64,000 nucleotides of DNA, from contig CM022672.1 in assembly GCA_012295275.1 (NCBI GenBank), forward strand, positions 14,191,995 to 14,255,994, read 5' to 3'. A program made the position numbers and the translations under genes. This document shows positions 12,182-26,670 of the stretch, piece after piece. The DNA is from Chrysomallon squamiferum. Lineage: Eukaryota; Mollusca; Gastropoda; Neomphalida; Peltospiridae. Below the pieces are notes generated by a model. The model was not told the DNA's origin. It made no database searches and saw only the letters and a program-made list of their open reading frames with translations. Every line of letters begins with the position of its first letter. Within the stretch, counting starts at the first letter, position 1.

Positions 12182-12836
12182 AGTAATCTTATAAATATTT
12201 CTCCAATATATTATATAAACATCCACTCATCCCAACATTAATTTTGTTGAAATGTATGTTAAGTAGTAAACTTATAACAGAAGTCAATTTATGAAAACAA
12301 AAACCTTTCAGCTGACGTAAATAAATAGCCCAGGAATGTGCAGGACAAGTGGTTTGATAAAATTATGTTTCTTACTTTATAAGAATTAACATGCAGATGT
12401 GTTATTCCTTTGTTATAAAATTATGATTTGCTGTATATAAAAAAAATGTTTTGAAATTTATTATTAGGAGTTGCAAAAAACCCAAAATCAATAACAAAAC
12501 ATTATTTATGTCAAAATTAATTATATCCAGTTATATTTAGCTGCATGTTATTAAATTTTTAAATATCTCTTATTGTTGTTATTGTTACTACATTTCAGTA
12601 GTAGTTTTTGTCATAGTTGTTATTATTTATATTTTATTTATTTACTATAAATAATAGTTTTAATGTTAAAGATATTCTGTTTAACTATAAAATTTAAAGA
12701 AAATATTAGACTAGATTTTACTTAATATATTCTCTACTTATACAAAGGACCAATCATTTTTTTTCTGTGGATTTAACAAGCATCTCTGATGTTTGCAAAT
12801 TCAAAAATGTGTGGATGTATTCTAGATATATATGCT

Positions 12837-12838
<2 letters not shown>

Positions 12839-12899
<61 letters not shown>
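12839..12899. repeat. (TC)n microsatellite
   Basis: An uninterrupted TC dinucleotide run of about 30 copies, a pure pyrimidine strand. Confidence 0.97.
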
Positions 12900-12901
<2 letters not shown>

Positions 12902-13056
12902 AACTGTACTTAACCATTAATTATGCACACAGTGTAATAAAATGGTAAAGATGAACTTTTCCAACATAATATATATTTTCAATGAAAGAATTATTAAATG
13001 TTTGTTTCATTTATTTGTGATAATTCACATCAGTAAGTTTCAAGAGATACATGCAA

Positions 13057-13087
<31 letters not shown>

Positions 13088-13096
13088 CATACATGA
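13057..13096. repeat. (CATA)n microsatellite
   Basis: Tandem CATA tetranucleotides, with one dinucleotide shift near 13084. Confidence 0.9.
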
Positions 13097-14761
13097 ATGT
13101 ATATATGTATTTTTATTTATAATAAATTTCATTATAAAGTCAACCATTTAAAACATTAATAATGAAATAACAATTTTAACTGAAAATAATTCTTTAAGTG
13201 ATAATACCATTTATAAGTTCATTTATCTTAACTCATAAATAAGGTATCTATGCACAAACAGATTACTCTGAAATGATTAGTATATAAAATAAACCTTGAA
13301 TAACCAGCAAGTACTTAGGCAAAGAAGTACTGTGAGAAAATAAATCTACAATACTTTAATGTGATCCATTATGGTAGAATATTCAGGGATTATGACAAAA
13401 GAATAATATCAGTTAATCCTACCCGTGAGACTGTTATTGTTAATTATGGATGTGTGCAGTCATGGTTGATACATATATTATTTTCACAGTCATTTCAGTT
13501 AATGTGATAATCAGTCTTGGTCTTTGGGTTGCAAGTTCAAATCCCTATATTGGCTTCTGTGTGCACAAAATATTAATAGATGTAGTTTTCTATTAATACA
13601 GTTTGGTTAATTATGTACATATGCTGTCATGACTGACATACCTCAGTCAAACCCCAGTACTGACTCGAGCATGCACTAAGTAAACTTATAGCTTCGTAGG
13701 TTTTTCAGTATGGTTTTTTGCCCTTGTATCTTATGTTCTGGATAAAGAAAGCCATAATATTTTTGCAAATTATCTTAATTTTTGTCTCATTTTTATGGTC
13801 CTCTTTAACTCTTTATTCTTGTAAGAAAAATAAGTACATTACTATAAATCATTTTTGTACACACTTTTATAAATGAGCTTCTGTTAGTTTTCTACTAAGT
13901 AGAATACTGAAAACTAAATATCTTTCAGGAAGGCCTTAAATTTCTTCACATAGTCTTCTAAGGCTAGTTATTGTTTGCTTGTGTTTTAAGTACTACCAAT
14001 ACAAATATTTTCAAGACTGGCCTTAATTTTCTGTGCCATTCTGTAATCTTCTTAGTTTTACATGTTTTGGCATTAAGATGCTGCATTGTCAAGTAGTGTA
14101 TGAGGAATTAGACTTCATCAATCTCATGCATTATACACTAAATGTTAAACCCTCCTTGTATTCCAGCTTTTTTCACAGTCATCGGTCATTTTAAATGTCA
14201 ACTGCCACTTAGAAGAGGACAGAAGTGACACACTGTTTAGAAAAATACAAATGTTTCTTTTATAATTTTTTAAGAATAAGCAAAGTTACAATTTTGTTTC
14301 AGTTTTTGGGTGTGTTTTTTTTTTCAACCATTTATTATTAAATTAAAACACTGTAGTAAAATGCAAACTATGTTTTGTAGCATATACATTCATGCTCAGC
14401 ATATATCATTCCGGGAAGAAAATATGACTTACTATTTTTCAGAGCTTTATTATTCAGTTTAAAGGTTGTACAAAAATCGAACTTGTCATGTATTGTTTAA
14501 AGCATGTACACTTCTGTTTCTTTCTGTCCATCATTTGCTGTGTATTCCTATCTACAATCATATCTCTTTCCCTTAATATTTGTCCCTTAGATTCTTACAT
14601 TCTTACACACCCACTCTTTTTTATTTTAATTTTTTTTAGCATTATCCTTAATGAAATATAGTGACAGCTTAAACAAATTAACATGCTCTAACCTTTACTG
14701 AATATATTAATTATTCATTAAAAAAATAATAATAATAAATAAAAAAATAAATACGTATATA

Positions 14762-14799
<38 letters not shown>

Positions 14800-15643
14800 G
14801 TATAATAATAAAATGAGATAAAAATGAATAAAAATAAAAATAATAAAGTTAGTATTTTTTATGCCAGTGTAGAAACTGAAAGCCAAATGAACTCATGTCT
14901 TGGAAGCTTTCAGAAAACCATGTATTGTTTTTGACAGGTGCAGACCAACAGATCTGAAAGGTGGTAACATCACCTTTGGGATGTTTGTTATTGCCACACC
15001 ACATGGGGACAGCACAGTTAAGGATCAAAACCAAGGTGGGATGCTTATGCTGCTTTACTTCCTACAGGTTTTCACTGAAAAGATCACAGTCATTTATCCA
15101 TACTGCTTGTTATTAACAAATGGCATCTTTGAATGAAAGAATATGTCTAGTGAATTTAGGTTTCTTAGATATGTTTATTACAAAATCAATGATCCTGAAA
15201 GTAGCAGGCTTGCACTCTGTCACATAAGGTAAAGCTCAGTAAATTAAAATGCATTTCTCATAGCCATTTTTTCAAATGTTTGCCATTATAAAACTCCTTA
15301 AAAAAAAATGCCTCAAATAAGTATTGCCAAAAAAAAAAAAAAAAAAAATCACTAATATTATTGTTTTATTTATTTATTTATTTGTTTTTTAATCTTTCCC
15401 ATTTTGAGCACTCTTTCCAGTTGCACATTGGTCCAAGCTTAGTTACCAGTGTTCATTTATCTTTAAAACTGATATTTTTATTTTGAACAGATTACAAAGA
15501 ACCACCCCTTTTTTTTTCTCTTCTCAATGTTTATTTTTTATAATTTTTATTGCATCCACATTATACCAATAAAACACTGTACATCTTTTTATTTTCTATA
15601 TCTCTTTGAATAAAAATACATTTTTTACAATAAGGAAAGGAAA

Positions 15644-15646
<3 letters not shown>

Positions 15647-15732
<86 letters not shown>
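15647..15732. repeat. (GA)n microsatellite
   Basis: An uninterrupted GA run of about 43 copies. The reverse-strand serine/leucine ORF spanning it is an artefact. Confidence 0.97.
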
Positions 15733-15738
<6 letters not shown>

Positions 15739-16239
15739 TTTTTTGAAAACATTAAAAAATCTAATTCTGATTTTCTTATATTGTAACAGATTTATTTATA
15801 TACTTATAATTTTAATATATTATTATTATTATTATTATTGCTATTATTATTATCATTATTTGCACTATTATTATTCTGTAATAAAGCTTAAATATTACTA
15901 GTATTTTTATTACAAATATTATCATCATCATCATCATTTTATATTAAGCTTTTCAGCTGATTTCTGCTTAATACAATAATTGATGCACTTTGAGAGAAAT
16001 GACATTCGTCAAGTATTATATACCTTCTTCCTGGCAGTATTATTTCCAATAAGCTTAGCGTGGCCTAAGTCACTGCTTGCTTGGGTCTAGTGTACTTTAG
16101 TTTCTCTCGTTTGTCATGCTCAGAAAGAAACTGATTGTATGAATACTTTCTGTTTACCATACCACACAAGGAAGACAATCAGATTATACTGAGTTCATCA
16201 AAGACAGACATATTTTACACAGTTCTCAACATAAACTGT

Positions 16240-16304
16240 TTGTTCTTCTTGTTGTTCTTCTTCTACTTCTTCTGCTTCTTCTTCTTCTTCTTTTTCTTCT
16301 TCTT

Positions 16305-16335
<31 letters not shown>

Positions 16336-16346
16336 TTATTATTATT
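16240..16346. repeat. (TTC)n triplet tract
   Basis: About 30 TTC triplets with few interruptions, grading into ATT at the right end. It is a GAA-TTC tract of the kind able to form triplex DNA. The polyphenylalanine ORF through it is an artefact. Confidence 0.95.
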
Positions 16347-18413
16347 CAGAGAAGACTGTTGCTTAGTCATTGAAATCATAGTCTTAGGAATAATGGGTTT
16401 CAGGATCAGTTGTCCTTGGTACATCCATCTTTTTCTGTTTTAGTTGATGTTGGTTTTAATCAAAGGAAAGGTGCATACAAAACAATCCTCACCTCTATTC
16501 AGTAAAGTGTAGTTTTGTTACCATTATCACTGCCGATATTTTTACTTCATCTATTACTTTAACTACTGCTACTGTTAATAATACAACTACTACCACCTTA
16601 ACCATCATAAATGATTAGTATTACCATTCACAACTATTATTATTATTATTATTTTAATACACTTCACTTTGATAGTTAAAATTTCAAAGCATGAAGATTA
16701 TATTCATTTTAGAATTTTATTATACAGTGAAGTTTAAAAAAGTTTAAACAGTTTATATATTTTTAAAACAAGTTTAATACATATGCCTGTCTGCATGACA
16801 GAATATTTATAAACATTTAATCTTTGTTATTTTGTTTTTTCATGTAATAAACTACATATCACCCCAAAAAAGAAATAATAATAATCTTAATTTTTCATCA
16901 AGAATGGTTTTTAATTTTGTGTATGTTGTCATTTTTGTTGTAAATTTTAGTTTCTGATTAATTTATAAGATTGTTCAAATAATATATCAAGTCCTGTTTT
17001 TATTTATTAATCTATTTTTTTTCAAATTTACCTTGCAAGAGAATATAGACCACATATTTGCTTTGCTTGGTTGACATTCCTTCCAGAACATACTGTTATA
17101 ACTTTTGTCACGTATTTGAGTCCTGTGTTACTTTGCGCTTAATTAAATTTTTGACCCAAGTGTTTTGATTAATTTTTACTGCTCTCTTTGCTGATAACAA
17201 AATAAAAAAGCTTTATGGTGAGCTGGTAAACATTATTGCAGCCTGTGTGCATAATGGTATAGGATCGCATTGTTAGTATTGTTGTTTTTCTTTCTCTCTC
17301 CCTGTGTGTGTGTATGCTGGCTTGTCACCAAGGCAGTTGCTAGCATCTAGTGCTGTTAGGTGGTGTGAATATGTTTGTATGAATGTGAATTAACCAAATT
17401 TTTTTAGCATATTTTGACACAATTCAATGATTGAGTATAGAAACTGTTCACTTGTGTTTACCGTTGTCGAGAGGAAAGCATATGGGTAGCAGATGTCCAG
17501 ACATAGGTAAGAAACTAACCATTCAGTGAGAGTCATTTATATTCAAGTCTGGTAAAGAACCTACTTCTATTTTCTTTTATGACGGGCCTCGTAAATGAAC
17601 CATTTGATCAATAACTGTATCTGTTCAGCTGCTAATATACATGCAGAAAATTGTAGTTATTATAATCCCCTATTTTTGTAATACAAATAAACTTACATAA
17701 AGGTTTCTTTTTTCTTTTCTTTTTATTTCATTTTGTTCACAACGTTTGCTTCGTATATTAACCTTATAAACTGGCGTCCCACTATTTTTACATTCAGTCT
17801 TGCTTTGATTTGTTACCTTACACTGTCGTGCTTGTTGTGTTAAATCATAGCCCATCACATTAACATTACCACTAATCTCCCACCATTCTCCCACCTGTCA
17901 ATTCATCTAGCCACAACTGACAGAGGCCAACTGGTGTCAAGAGCTTTTCTAATTGACAGCACACGGCTGGCCAAGCCTTTGAGAAATAATCGAAACATTG
18001 GGTATTGGTTTTTCAATAAATACAAAATAAAAAAAAATAAAAAGTTTCTCTCCAGACTCAGTCACTTGCACATTTGAAGTGGATTTCTTGCTCAGTGCTG
18101 CAGTTTCGCACGTTGATGTTGAGTGGTTATGCTGTGTCAAGGAGCGTGCGTTGTTCTGAAATCAGCTGGACTCCTCACTGTGTAATTAGATGAATTATTG
18201 AAGCTTCAAACATTCCTCTGGAAGTTTTCGTTTGGTCTTTTAAGATGTAACAGTCGTTTAATAACTGACGGGAAATGAAACATTCAAGACTTGGATTGCT
18301 TTTGTCTTTTTCTCAGGAATTTCATTGAATTCTCTGTATTTGATCTTTAAGATGTGTGTGAAAGGTGTCTAATTTGTTTTGTGGAGGTGTTTTTTTTGTT
18401 GTTGCTATTTGTC

Positions 18414-18556
18414 ATGGATGAAAATCAGAAGATAAATTCCAATAATAAAGGTATGAAATCTGACTTGGTATTTTGTATAATCATTACGTAATAGTGTGTT
18501 TAAAATATGGTACATATGTATCTACTGAGAATTAATAAATAGATAACAAGAAACCA

Positions 18557-18588
<32 letters not shown>

Positions 18589-20483
18589 TTACAATGATTT
18601 TTAAAAAAATTTCTTATTAATTTTGTGAAATGAGACACATAATCAATGAAAAACAGAGAGATTTTATTTTACTTTCTCAAAGACTGTTTGAATTAAATAT
18701 ATGAATATCAACTTACATTTTATGGGATCTAATTCAGAATGGATAATTAAACTATTTTATCAACATGGATTTTTTAATCTAAAATTTTGTAAAACTTGTT
18801 ATCTATGATTGCCTCTTTCACTGTAATATGATTAATATACTCAAACCAAAAGGTTAATCTACCAAATTGTGAACTTTTAATAAATATTTTATTTTTTTTA
18901 TATTTTTTTTTACTGTTGACACCTCAGGTCTCCTTTTATCTATTTAATTTTTTTTTTTTTTTTAATGGTAATATGAAGACTTAGTGTTAGTAATAGTAAA
19001 GTAAGAAATGTGTCAATAATCAGAAAGTTCAGGTGAACCTCTATCACTTTGACATTCATTACAGTTTGGTAGCTTCTCTCTTGTTTCCAATAAAATAGTC
19101 ATTAAAAGTTGACTGACCTACATTTCTCATGATACACTGAATATAATAATAAAATTATAACCTACATGTTCATTCATGTCTTTTTTTTTTTTTTCTGTAG
19201 TTATCGGGTAACTCGTGTTTCGATTAACTGCTGTTGTTGTTGTTAAGCCATTCAAAGTTTTATCGATTCAGTTATCTATTTCAATTCATTTATTCATTGA
19301 ATATATATATATATATATATATGTGTGTATGTCTTTATATATATATTTATATATAATGTATAATTTTATTTTTTATTTTTTTTCCTCTTAAATACTACTA
19401 AAAAAAATTGCTCTATTATACATTAACAAATGCCTTTTCAGTCAGTTTTTAAAAAGCCTGTTGTGTCTTTTAACAATAAGCTTTGAAAGATTATTTCTGT
19501 TCATTGTTCATTATGCCAATAAAAATGTCATGGAGTATAGTCTTATATGAATGACAATGGTTGAGCTGTTCTCCTTCATTTTCACAATTTCTTCACCCGT
19601 TGGTTTTGGTGGCTTTCCACATCTTTTCCTATATCTTTTTGTCTCTAAATCTTCACTTCTGCTTTCCTGACTCTCTCTCTTTCAAACTAATTTTTATCCC
19701 CTCTCTTTGTATTTTTTCCTTACAGCATCTCTGTTTGGTATTCTTACTTTATCAGTCATTCATTTACTCTCTTTTAATATTTTATTTGGTCTCTCACTCT
19801 CTGCTTATTTGTCTGTCTGTCTCTCTCTGTGTCTGTTTGTCTGTCTGTCTCTCTGTCTTCCTTTCCACCTTCCATTGTCTGTTTCTTGTTTACAGAATAA
19901 ACAAAAATCTATTGCTGTATTTCACTGAGTTTTTGAATGGGTAATTTCAGTATCAGGGTTTATATAGATAAGAATAGCAGTTCTTTATTATTTTATTTAT
20001 TTCTTCTCTCGTTTGTGGTTAAGAATTAATATCTATATGTGAGCATTAACAGTATGTAATTTACATGTGGATTTATACCAATATTCAATTGATACAAGTA
20101 TATAATTTCAGAACTTGATAGCGCATATATATATATATATATGATATGAATGAATTAATTATAGAGCAAGTAATATGAGTATTATTAATAAATAACTTAT
20201 ACAACAGGGTTATATGAGTAATTAATATATATTAATAAATTAACTCTGTAACAATGTAAGGAATACTAATACATTAATTGCACAAGATGTAATACAAGTA
20301 ATAATATTATCTCTTTATATATTTTAATTTTATTTTACTTTTATTTTTCTTTTTTTTTAATTTATTTACTTTAGTTCATTTTTATTTTTCTATTTGTTTT
20401 ATTTCATTTTATTTTTTATTCTTTTATGTATTTATTTATTTATTTTATGATTATTTTACATTATTATAATTTTAATATTTTTA

Positions 20484-20514
<31 letters not shown>

Positions 20515-23500
20515 AGAATATTGTTTCACTTGGCTGTTCTTTAAATTATCACTGACAGCTATTTTATTTAAGCATCCTAACAAAAAGAGTGTCCTGCGGT
20601 CATATTTGTTTATCAAGACCCTTTAAGTGTTAATTCTTTAAAAACAGCTTGCTTATATTGCAGATAGTCTTTGTTTATATTAATTTAACTGCATAGAAAA
20701 ATAAACACAAATGACCCCCTTGTTTTTGCCATTATTGGAATTATCAGTTAAGTACAGTTGTATTCACAAGTTTATATATTTATGTATCAACTTACAAAAA
20801 GGAATAGATGTTAAATTTCAAAAAAAAAAAATTATTTTTAAACATAAAAAAAAAAAATAATAATAATAAAAAGAATTTAAAAATTCAATATTTTATTTAA
20901 AGTCTTTTAACTTCATGTGTTGGTTTAATAAAATCATATTAATTTTTCAAAATAAGATGAGCCTGCCTGTTGTGTTTCTTATTAATATGTAATTAAAGCA
21001 GGAAGGAAGTAATTACTGTGTCTAGACTTAAGACTTTTCAAAATATCAATTATTAATGATTCTTCATTTTATGTATCACTGTAATCAATGAGGTTGGCCA
21101 GAAAATTAATAATTATGTTGTATTGATTCCTCTTTCCATTCATCTCATCCATGAGGAAAATTTATTTTATTTATTTATTTATTTTTTATTTTTTATTTTT
21201 TTATTTATTATGATTATTTTTATTTTTTTTATTTTTTATTTTTTTTTATTATTTATTAAGTTTTCTCTAGTAACTGCTGGTGATATTGATTTCAATATAA
21301 CTTTGAAAGTTCTTGTTTAAAACATTGGTGAAATATTTGCGACATTTAATACAGATTTGGTTATTGCCTAGAATCACTGAAAATATTAGAATTGTTGATA
21401 TTTATGAAATATTATGGCTTGTGAGGTTTGAGAAGTAGAACTGTCTCATATAGCTGAATGTCACCAGTGATACTAGGAAAATATTGTGTAATATTACTGT
21501 CAGTGATATATCTGGATTATTATTGTCACTGATATTTGAGAAATACTGTTGTCAGTGATATTTGTGGAATATTACTGTTGTTAACGTTTGGGAAATATTA
21601 TAGTTAATGATATATCTGAAGTATTATTTATAATGAGGTCCATGTAATACTACTGGTAGTAATATTAGATAGTTTGTGAATTAGTACTGTCACTGATTGT
21701 CAGATATTTTTGTTTTCTGTAGAATGACATTAAATAGCTTAAATATTTGTTATACTTTAAAACAGTTGCTACATTTATTATTACTAACAAGTCTGCTGGG
21801 TTAGGTACAAAGTTTGACAATAAAATAAAAGTTTCTGAGAATATATGGAGGTTGACAGTTATCTCATTAATAAGACATATTATTAATTTAAAAAAAATAA
21901 AAAATGTTATTATTATTATTTATTTTTATGTTTTTTTTTTTTTTTTTTTTTTTTTTACCTCTCAGTAATGAAATCTGAGAAAAACAGTACAAAATTCTCA
22001 TATATAAAATTTAATTAAATATTTTTTTATTATCATTAATTGCAGCGTTGCCAAAGCCATCCCCACCTGTAGTGGGTAAGGTAACTCATTTTTCTGTAGA
22101 GTTATACTGGGATGATGCTTACAAGGAGATACTGGAACATTCAGACATTAAATCTGGAAGACTGCGAGTCTGTCTTCAAGAACTCGATTCATGTAACACA
22201 TGGGGAACAATATACACGTGAGTTGTCTTTTAAAAGTAACAAATGCTGTGGTGAATGAATGAATGAATGAATTAATGGATGGATGTTTGCTTTAATGTTA
22301 ATAATAACAACTGTGTGTGGGTTTGGTGTGTGTGTGTGAGTAAATGTGTGTGTGTGTGTATGTGTAAGGTATAATCTTGTTTACTATCAAGAGATCTTTT
22401 TATATACAAATATCATTCATAAACAAGCTGTAGTGCAAAAGTTGAAACATAATTTTCAGTTCCTCCAGTCTAACCCATGTCATATTTGACTCTCACTGAC
22501 TGAATTGTATTTATGATAAAATGTGCATAAAATATCATATAATGCCAGTTGTTAAGGTGTACTCTAGTTAAGAATAAATATTTTTAAAAAACAATTTTTT
22601 TTTTTTTCTAAATACATTTATTTATATATATGAAATACTTATTTATACATTGGTAAATTTATTCACTTATTTTATTTTATTTTATTTTTTTTATTGTTTG
22701 TTGTTATTTTTAACTTATTCTGAATAATTATTTATTGATTGTTGTAATCCAAATGACATAGTTATTTATTTGTTTGTTTGTTTGTTTGTTTACTCTCAGA
22801 GGGTATTCCAAAAAACACACTGTGTCTGGCCTGCAGCCCATCACACAGTACACATACCGCATCCGTTTTCAACTCAACGACGTCATCAGTGAGTGGAGTG
22901 CCCATGTTGTTGTCTCCACCATCAGTAAGTGATTTACTTAACAAAACAACACTAGCGAAAAATAAAATTTAATAGTTTTTGTATCAGGACAATGTGAGTA
23001 TTTTACATGTCTAATGATACTGGTAAAATGTGAAATTAATGTGATAATAATATCAGAACAAAGTAAGTATTTTGCATATGAAACATCATGTGAAATTAGT
23101 GTGATGATAATATTGATTCAAAGTAAGTATTTTACATATCAAAGGGCACTGGTGAAATATGATAATAATATCAGAACAAAGTAAGTATTTCAAATATCTA
23201 ACAATACTGGTATAATGTGAAATTAATGTGATAATAATATCAGAACAAATTAAGTATTTCAAATATCTAACAATACTGGTATAATGTGAAATTAATGTGA
23301 TAATAATATCAGAACAAATTAAGTATTTCAAATATCTAACAATACTGGTATAATGTGAAATTAATGTGATAATAATATCAGAACAAAGTAAGTATTTCAA
23401 ATATCTAACAATACTGGTATAATGTGAAATTAATGTGATGATAATATCAGAACAAAGTAAGTATTTCAAATATCTAACAATACTGGTATAATGTGAAATT

Positions 23501-25469
23501 AATGTGATGATAATATCAGAACAAAGTAAGTATTTCAAATATCTAACAATACTGGTATAATGTGAAATTAATGTGATAATAATATCAGAACAAAGTAAGT
23601 ATTTCAAATATCTAACAATACTGGTATAATGTGAAATTAATGTGATGATAATATCAGAACAAAGTAAGTATTTCAAATATCTAACAATACTGGTATAATG
23701 TGAAATTAATGTGATGATAATATCAGAACAAAGTAAGTATTTTAGATAGCAAACGTGAAATTAATGTGATAGTAATATTAGATCAAAGTAAGTATTCTGC
23801 ATATCTAACAACACTGGTTGTTTTGTTCATTTTGGAGGGTTTTTTTTTATTTTTTTTTGGTATAATCAGAATAAAAGAAACAAAAATTATCATATATTTC
23901 TAACCTATGATTTAATACAAGACAAGATTAAATTCTAATCATTATTTTCTTAAATTTGATGGCTGCAGAGTTCATTGACGTAGATCTGTCTGATTGTTTT
24001 GTGGATGAATGTGGCCTGTTTCAAGAACAAAAGTTACTGTAATAATGCTTAATAATTTATGTCAAAAGATGTGTATTATTTTGTTGTGTTTGCCAGGACT
24101 GCCACTCACATCTGAGGATTTACACAGAGCTATCATACGCAAGGACATCCCTGAATTAGAGAGACTCTTACAAACAGGGTCAGTAATAAACAAACTTTCG
24201 ATTAGTACACATTTTTTTTTTTTTTAATTTAAATACATTTTTACAGAGATTTGAGATTGTCAAGTAATACTGAAATAAATAAAATTGTTGAATATGAAAA
24301 ATCTTAAAAAAATAAAAAATAAAAATTTAATATGTACTCAGAACAAAATATCTGTGTGTTTTTACATATCATTTCAGAGATTATTAAGCAGTTAATGATG
24401 AAAACTATTGATTGTTAGAAACGTTTTCCTGTGAATCAGTATTACAAAATATCTTTGGTTTTACATATCATTTTACATATTGTTAAACACAACTGATACA
24501 AAAACAATTATTGATTATGAAAAATCTTGTATTGTGATATCAGAGACAGAAAAAGTCTATCCATTTATTTTTACATATCCTTCCTGAATTAGGGACTGTT
24601 CCAAACAACACAAAGTAATGAAAACTATTGATTTTGTAAGATAATCTTGTCTTACAGTAATCAGATTAACAAAAACCATGAATGCTTTTATTTGAAAGTA
24701 TTCCTTTCTTAACATTAAGATATGGTCTAAATTAATTCTGCATACATCCACGTAATGTTTTATTAGTTTTTGCTGTCCAGTTTTAATTAACAGTGAAGTA
24801 TAACAACACATGAGTACAGTTTAATAATGTCTGGCTATAACAAACAAAAAATAATAAAAAAAATAAATAATAAAAATACAGCTGCCAATCTGTTATATAC
24901 ACAGTGACATCACAGCCCCAGGTGCCAAGGGTAAAATGGAGGCATTTGGAAGTTTTGTTACCATATTAAATTTTTGTTATGTTTTGTGACGAGTGATGAT
25001 AGGAGACCCAAGACTAATCATTAAAAAAAACAAATAAATTTTATAATTACTTATCTTTTATTTTATTTCATTTTATTTTAAAAATATTTTATTTATTTAT
25101 TTATTTATTTATTTTAAAATCATTGTAGTCATTACTGGTTTCATTATATTTACTACCATTTTCCTTTTTTTATAGTAAATATTTATTTACTTATTTATTT
25201 AAATTTATCATTGATGTCATCATTGTTTTCATTATTATTACAACCATTTTCCTTTTTTTAAATAGTAGATATTTATTTATTTTATTAATTTTTTATTATT
25301 TAATCATTTATTTACATTTTTTATTGAGTACATCAGTTTTCATTTTAATTACAACCATTTTGTTTTCTTTTTTTAATAGTAAATATTTATTTATCTATTT
25401 ATATTTATCATTGTTGTCATCATTGTTTTCATTATAATTATTACCATTTACCTTTTTTATAGTAAATAT

Positions 25470-25504
<35 letters not shown>

Positions 25505-26631
25505 CTTGTTTAACAGAGAGGTGAACATAGATGTGCCAGACAAGTTTGGGTTCAGTCCACTGATGCAGGCTTCTCAGAAAGGTTTAACAGAGTAAGATAT
25601 TACCTACCACCTTTAACTACATTCCTTCATGTGAAACAAACCTCCTGTATGCTGGTCATAGCTCAGTAAACTGAAGCATAATTATATACATATATATATA
25701 CAATCATCCTTGTTTCCAATACACAGTAAAATATCACCTGTAAGGTATGGTCGGTAAAAAAATAAAAAATAAAGTTTTGTGTCTGAAAAAAAAAATATTC
25801 CATCATGAAATACTAAAAAAAAAAAAGAATGGTATATTGACATCTGAAAGTTTTACAAACACTGTAATATATAATACACAGATAGACAATGATAAAAAAT
25901 ACAATTTATACTCAGTTATTTATTTTTGCTATTTATTAAATAACTAATTGGATGTAAATTGTATTTTTATTACAGATATTTATATTTCATTTATTATGCA
26001 ATTTTTAGATATTCTTTATGGCATCCATTTTAAAGTATAAACGTCAACTTATTAATATTTTTTTCCTTCATGTAAAGTTTAATAATAATAACACCTTTTA
26101 TTTTTACCTGTATTTTAGTATAGTCAAAATTTTACTTGATCATGGAGCTGATGTTCATTTAAAGAATGAAGCAGGAAAAACGTGGTATGTAAATATGTCT
26201 TGTAGTTTGTACAGTCTTGATATATGCTGTTTACTTCTGTTTTTTTTTTTTAATTATTTGCTTCAAATGACCAGTAAAGAATTACAATAAAATAACATAT
26301 CTGTGATGATGCTGAGAAAGTGGCACTTTATTGTATTCTGATAACAGTATTTTACAAAGCTGCATAAAATAAAATAAATGATATCAATCGATGAATTAAT
26401 CAGTCAATCAATAAATCAATAAACTGACCTTGATAGATTGAATAAGACATTGCAAAGCTGCCATTTCCTCATTTCAAGCACACACACACACACACACACA
26501 CACCATTTAATTATAAAAAAATATCAAATATGAATAGGCATTGCAGTTTGATGTGTAGTTACTATTGTTGTAAAGGTATTGTTGTTTTTATTATTATAAT
26601 TATTACAGAGATGATGAGGAGGGTGACAATG

Positions 26632-26670
<39 letters not shown>

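Larger units (their letters stand above)
8584..18413. other. Gene desert between THOC3 and FANK1
   Basis: No gene is recognised on either strand. The region holds a strong hairpin (9302-9372), a duplicated asparagine-codon-like AAC/AAT block (9451-9800), AAT/ATT arrays (9056-9086, 12087-12180, 14766-14796), and long (TC)n, (GA)n and (TTC)n tracts. A less AT-rich island is at 14880-15070. The right end, roughly 17450-18413, is less repetitive and should contain the FANK1 promoter and 5' UTR, but I cannot place a start site. Confidence 0.5.

Noticed and set aside
13505-13560. Possible tRNA-derived SINE (AGTTCAAATCCC resembles a B box)
   Set aside because: No convincing A box at the right distance, no cloverleaf and no tail or target duplication.
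23086-23676. Long minus-strand ORF with perfect 23-residue repeats
   Set aside because: It is the translation of the 69-bp intronic minisatellite; the period is a multiple of three, so the frame stays open by chance.
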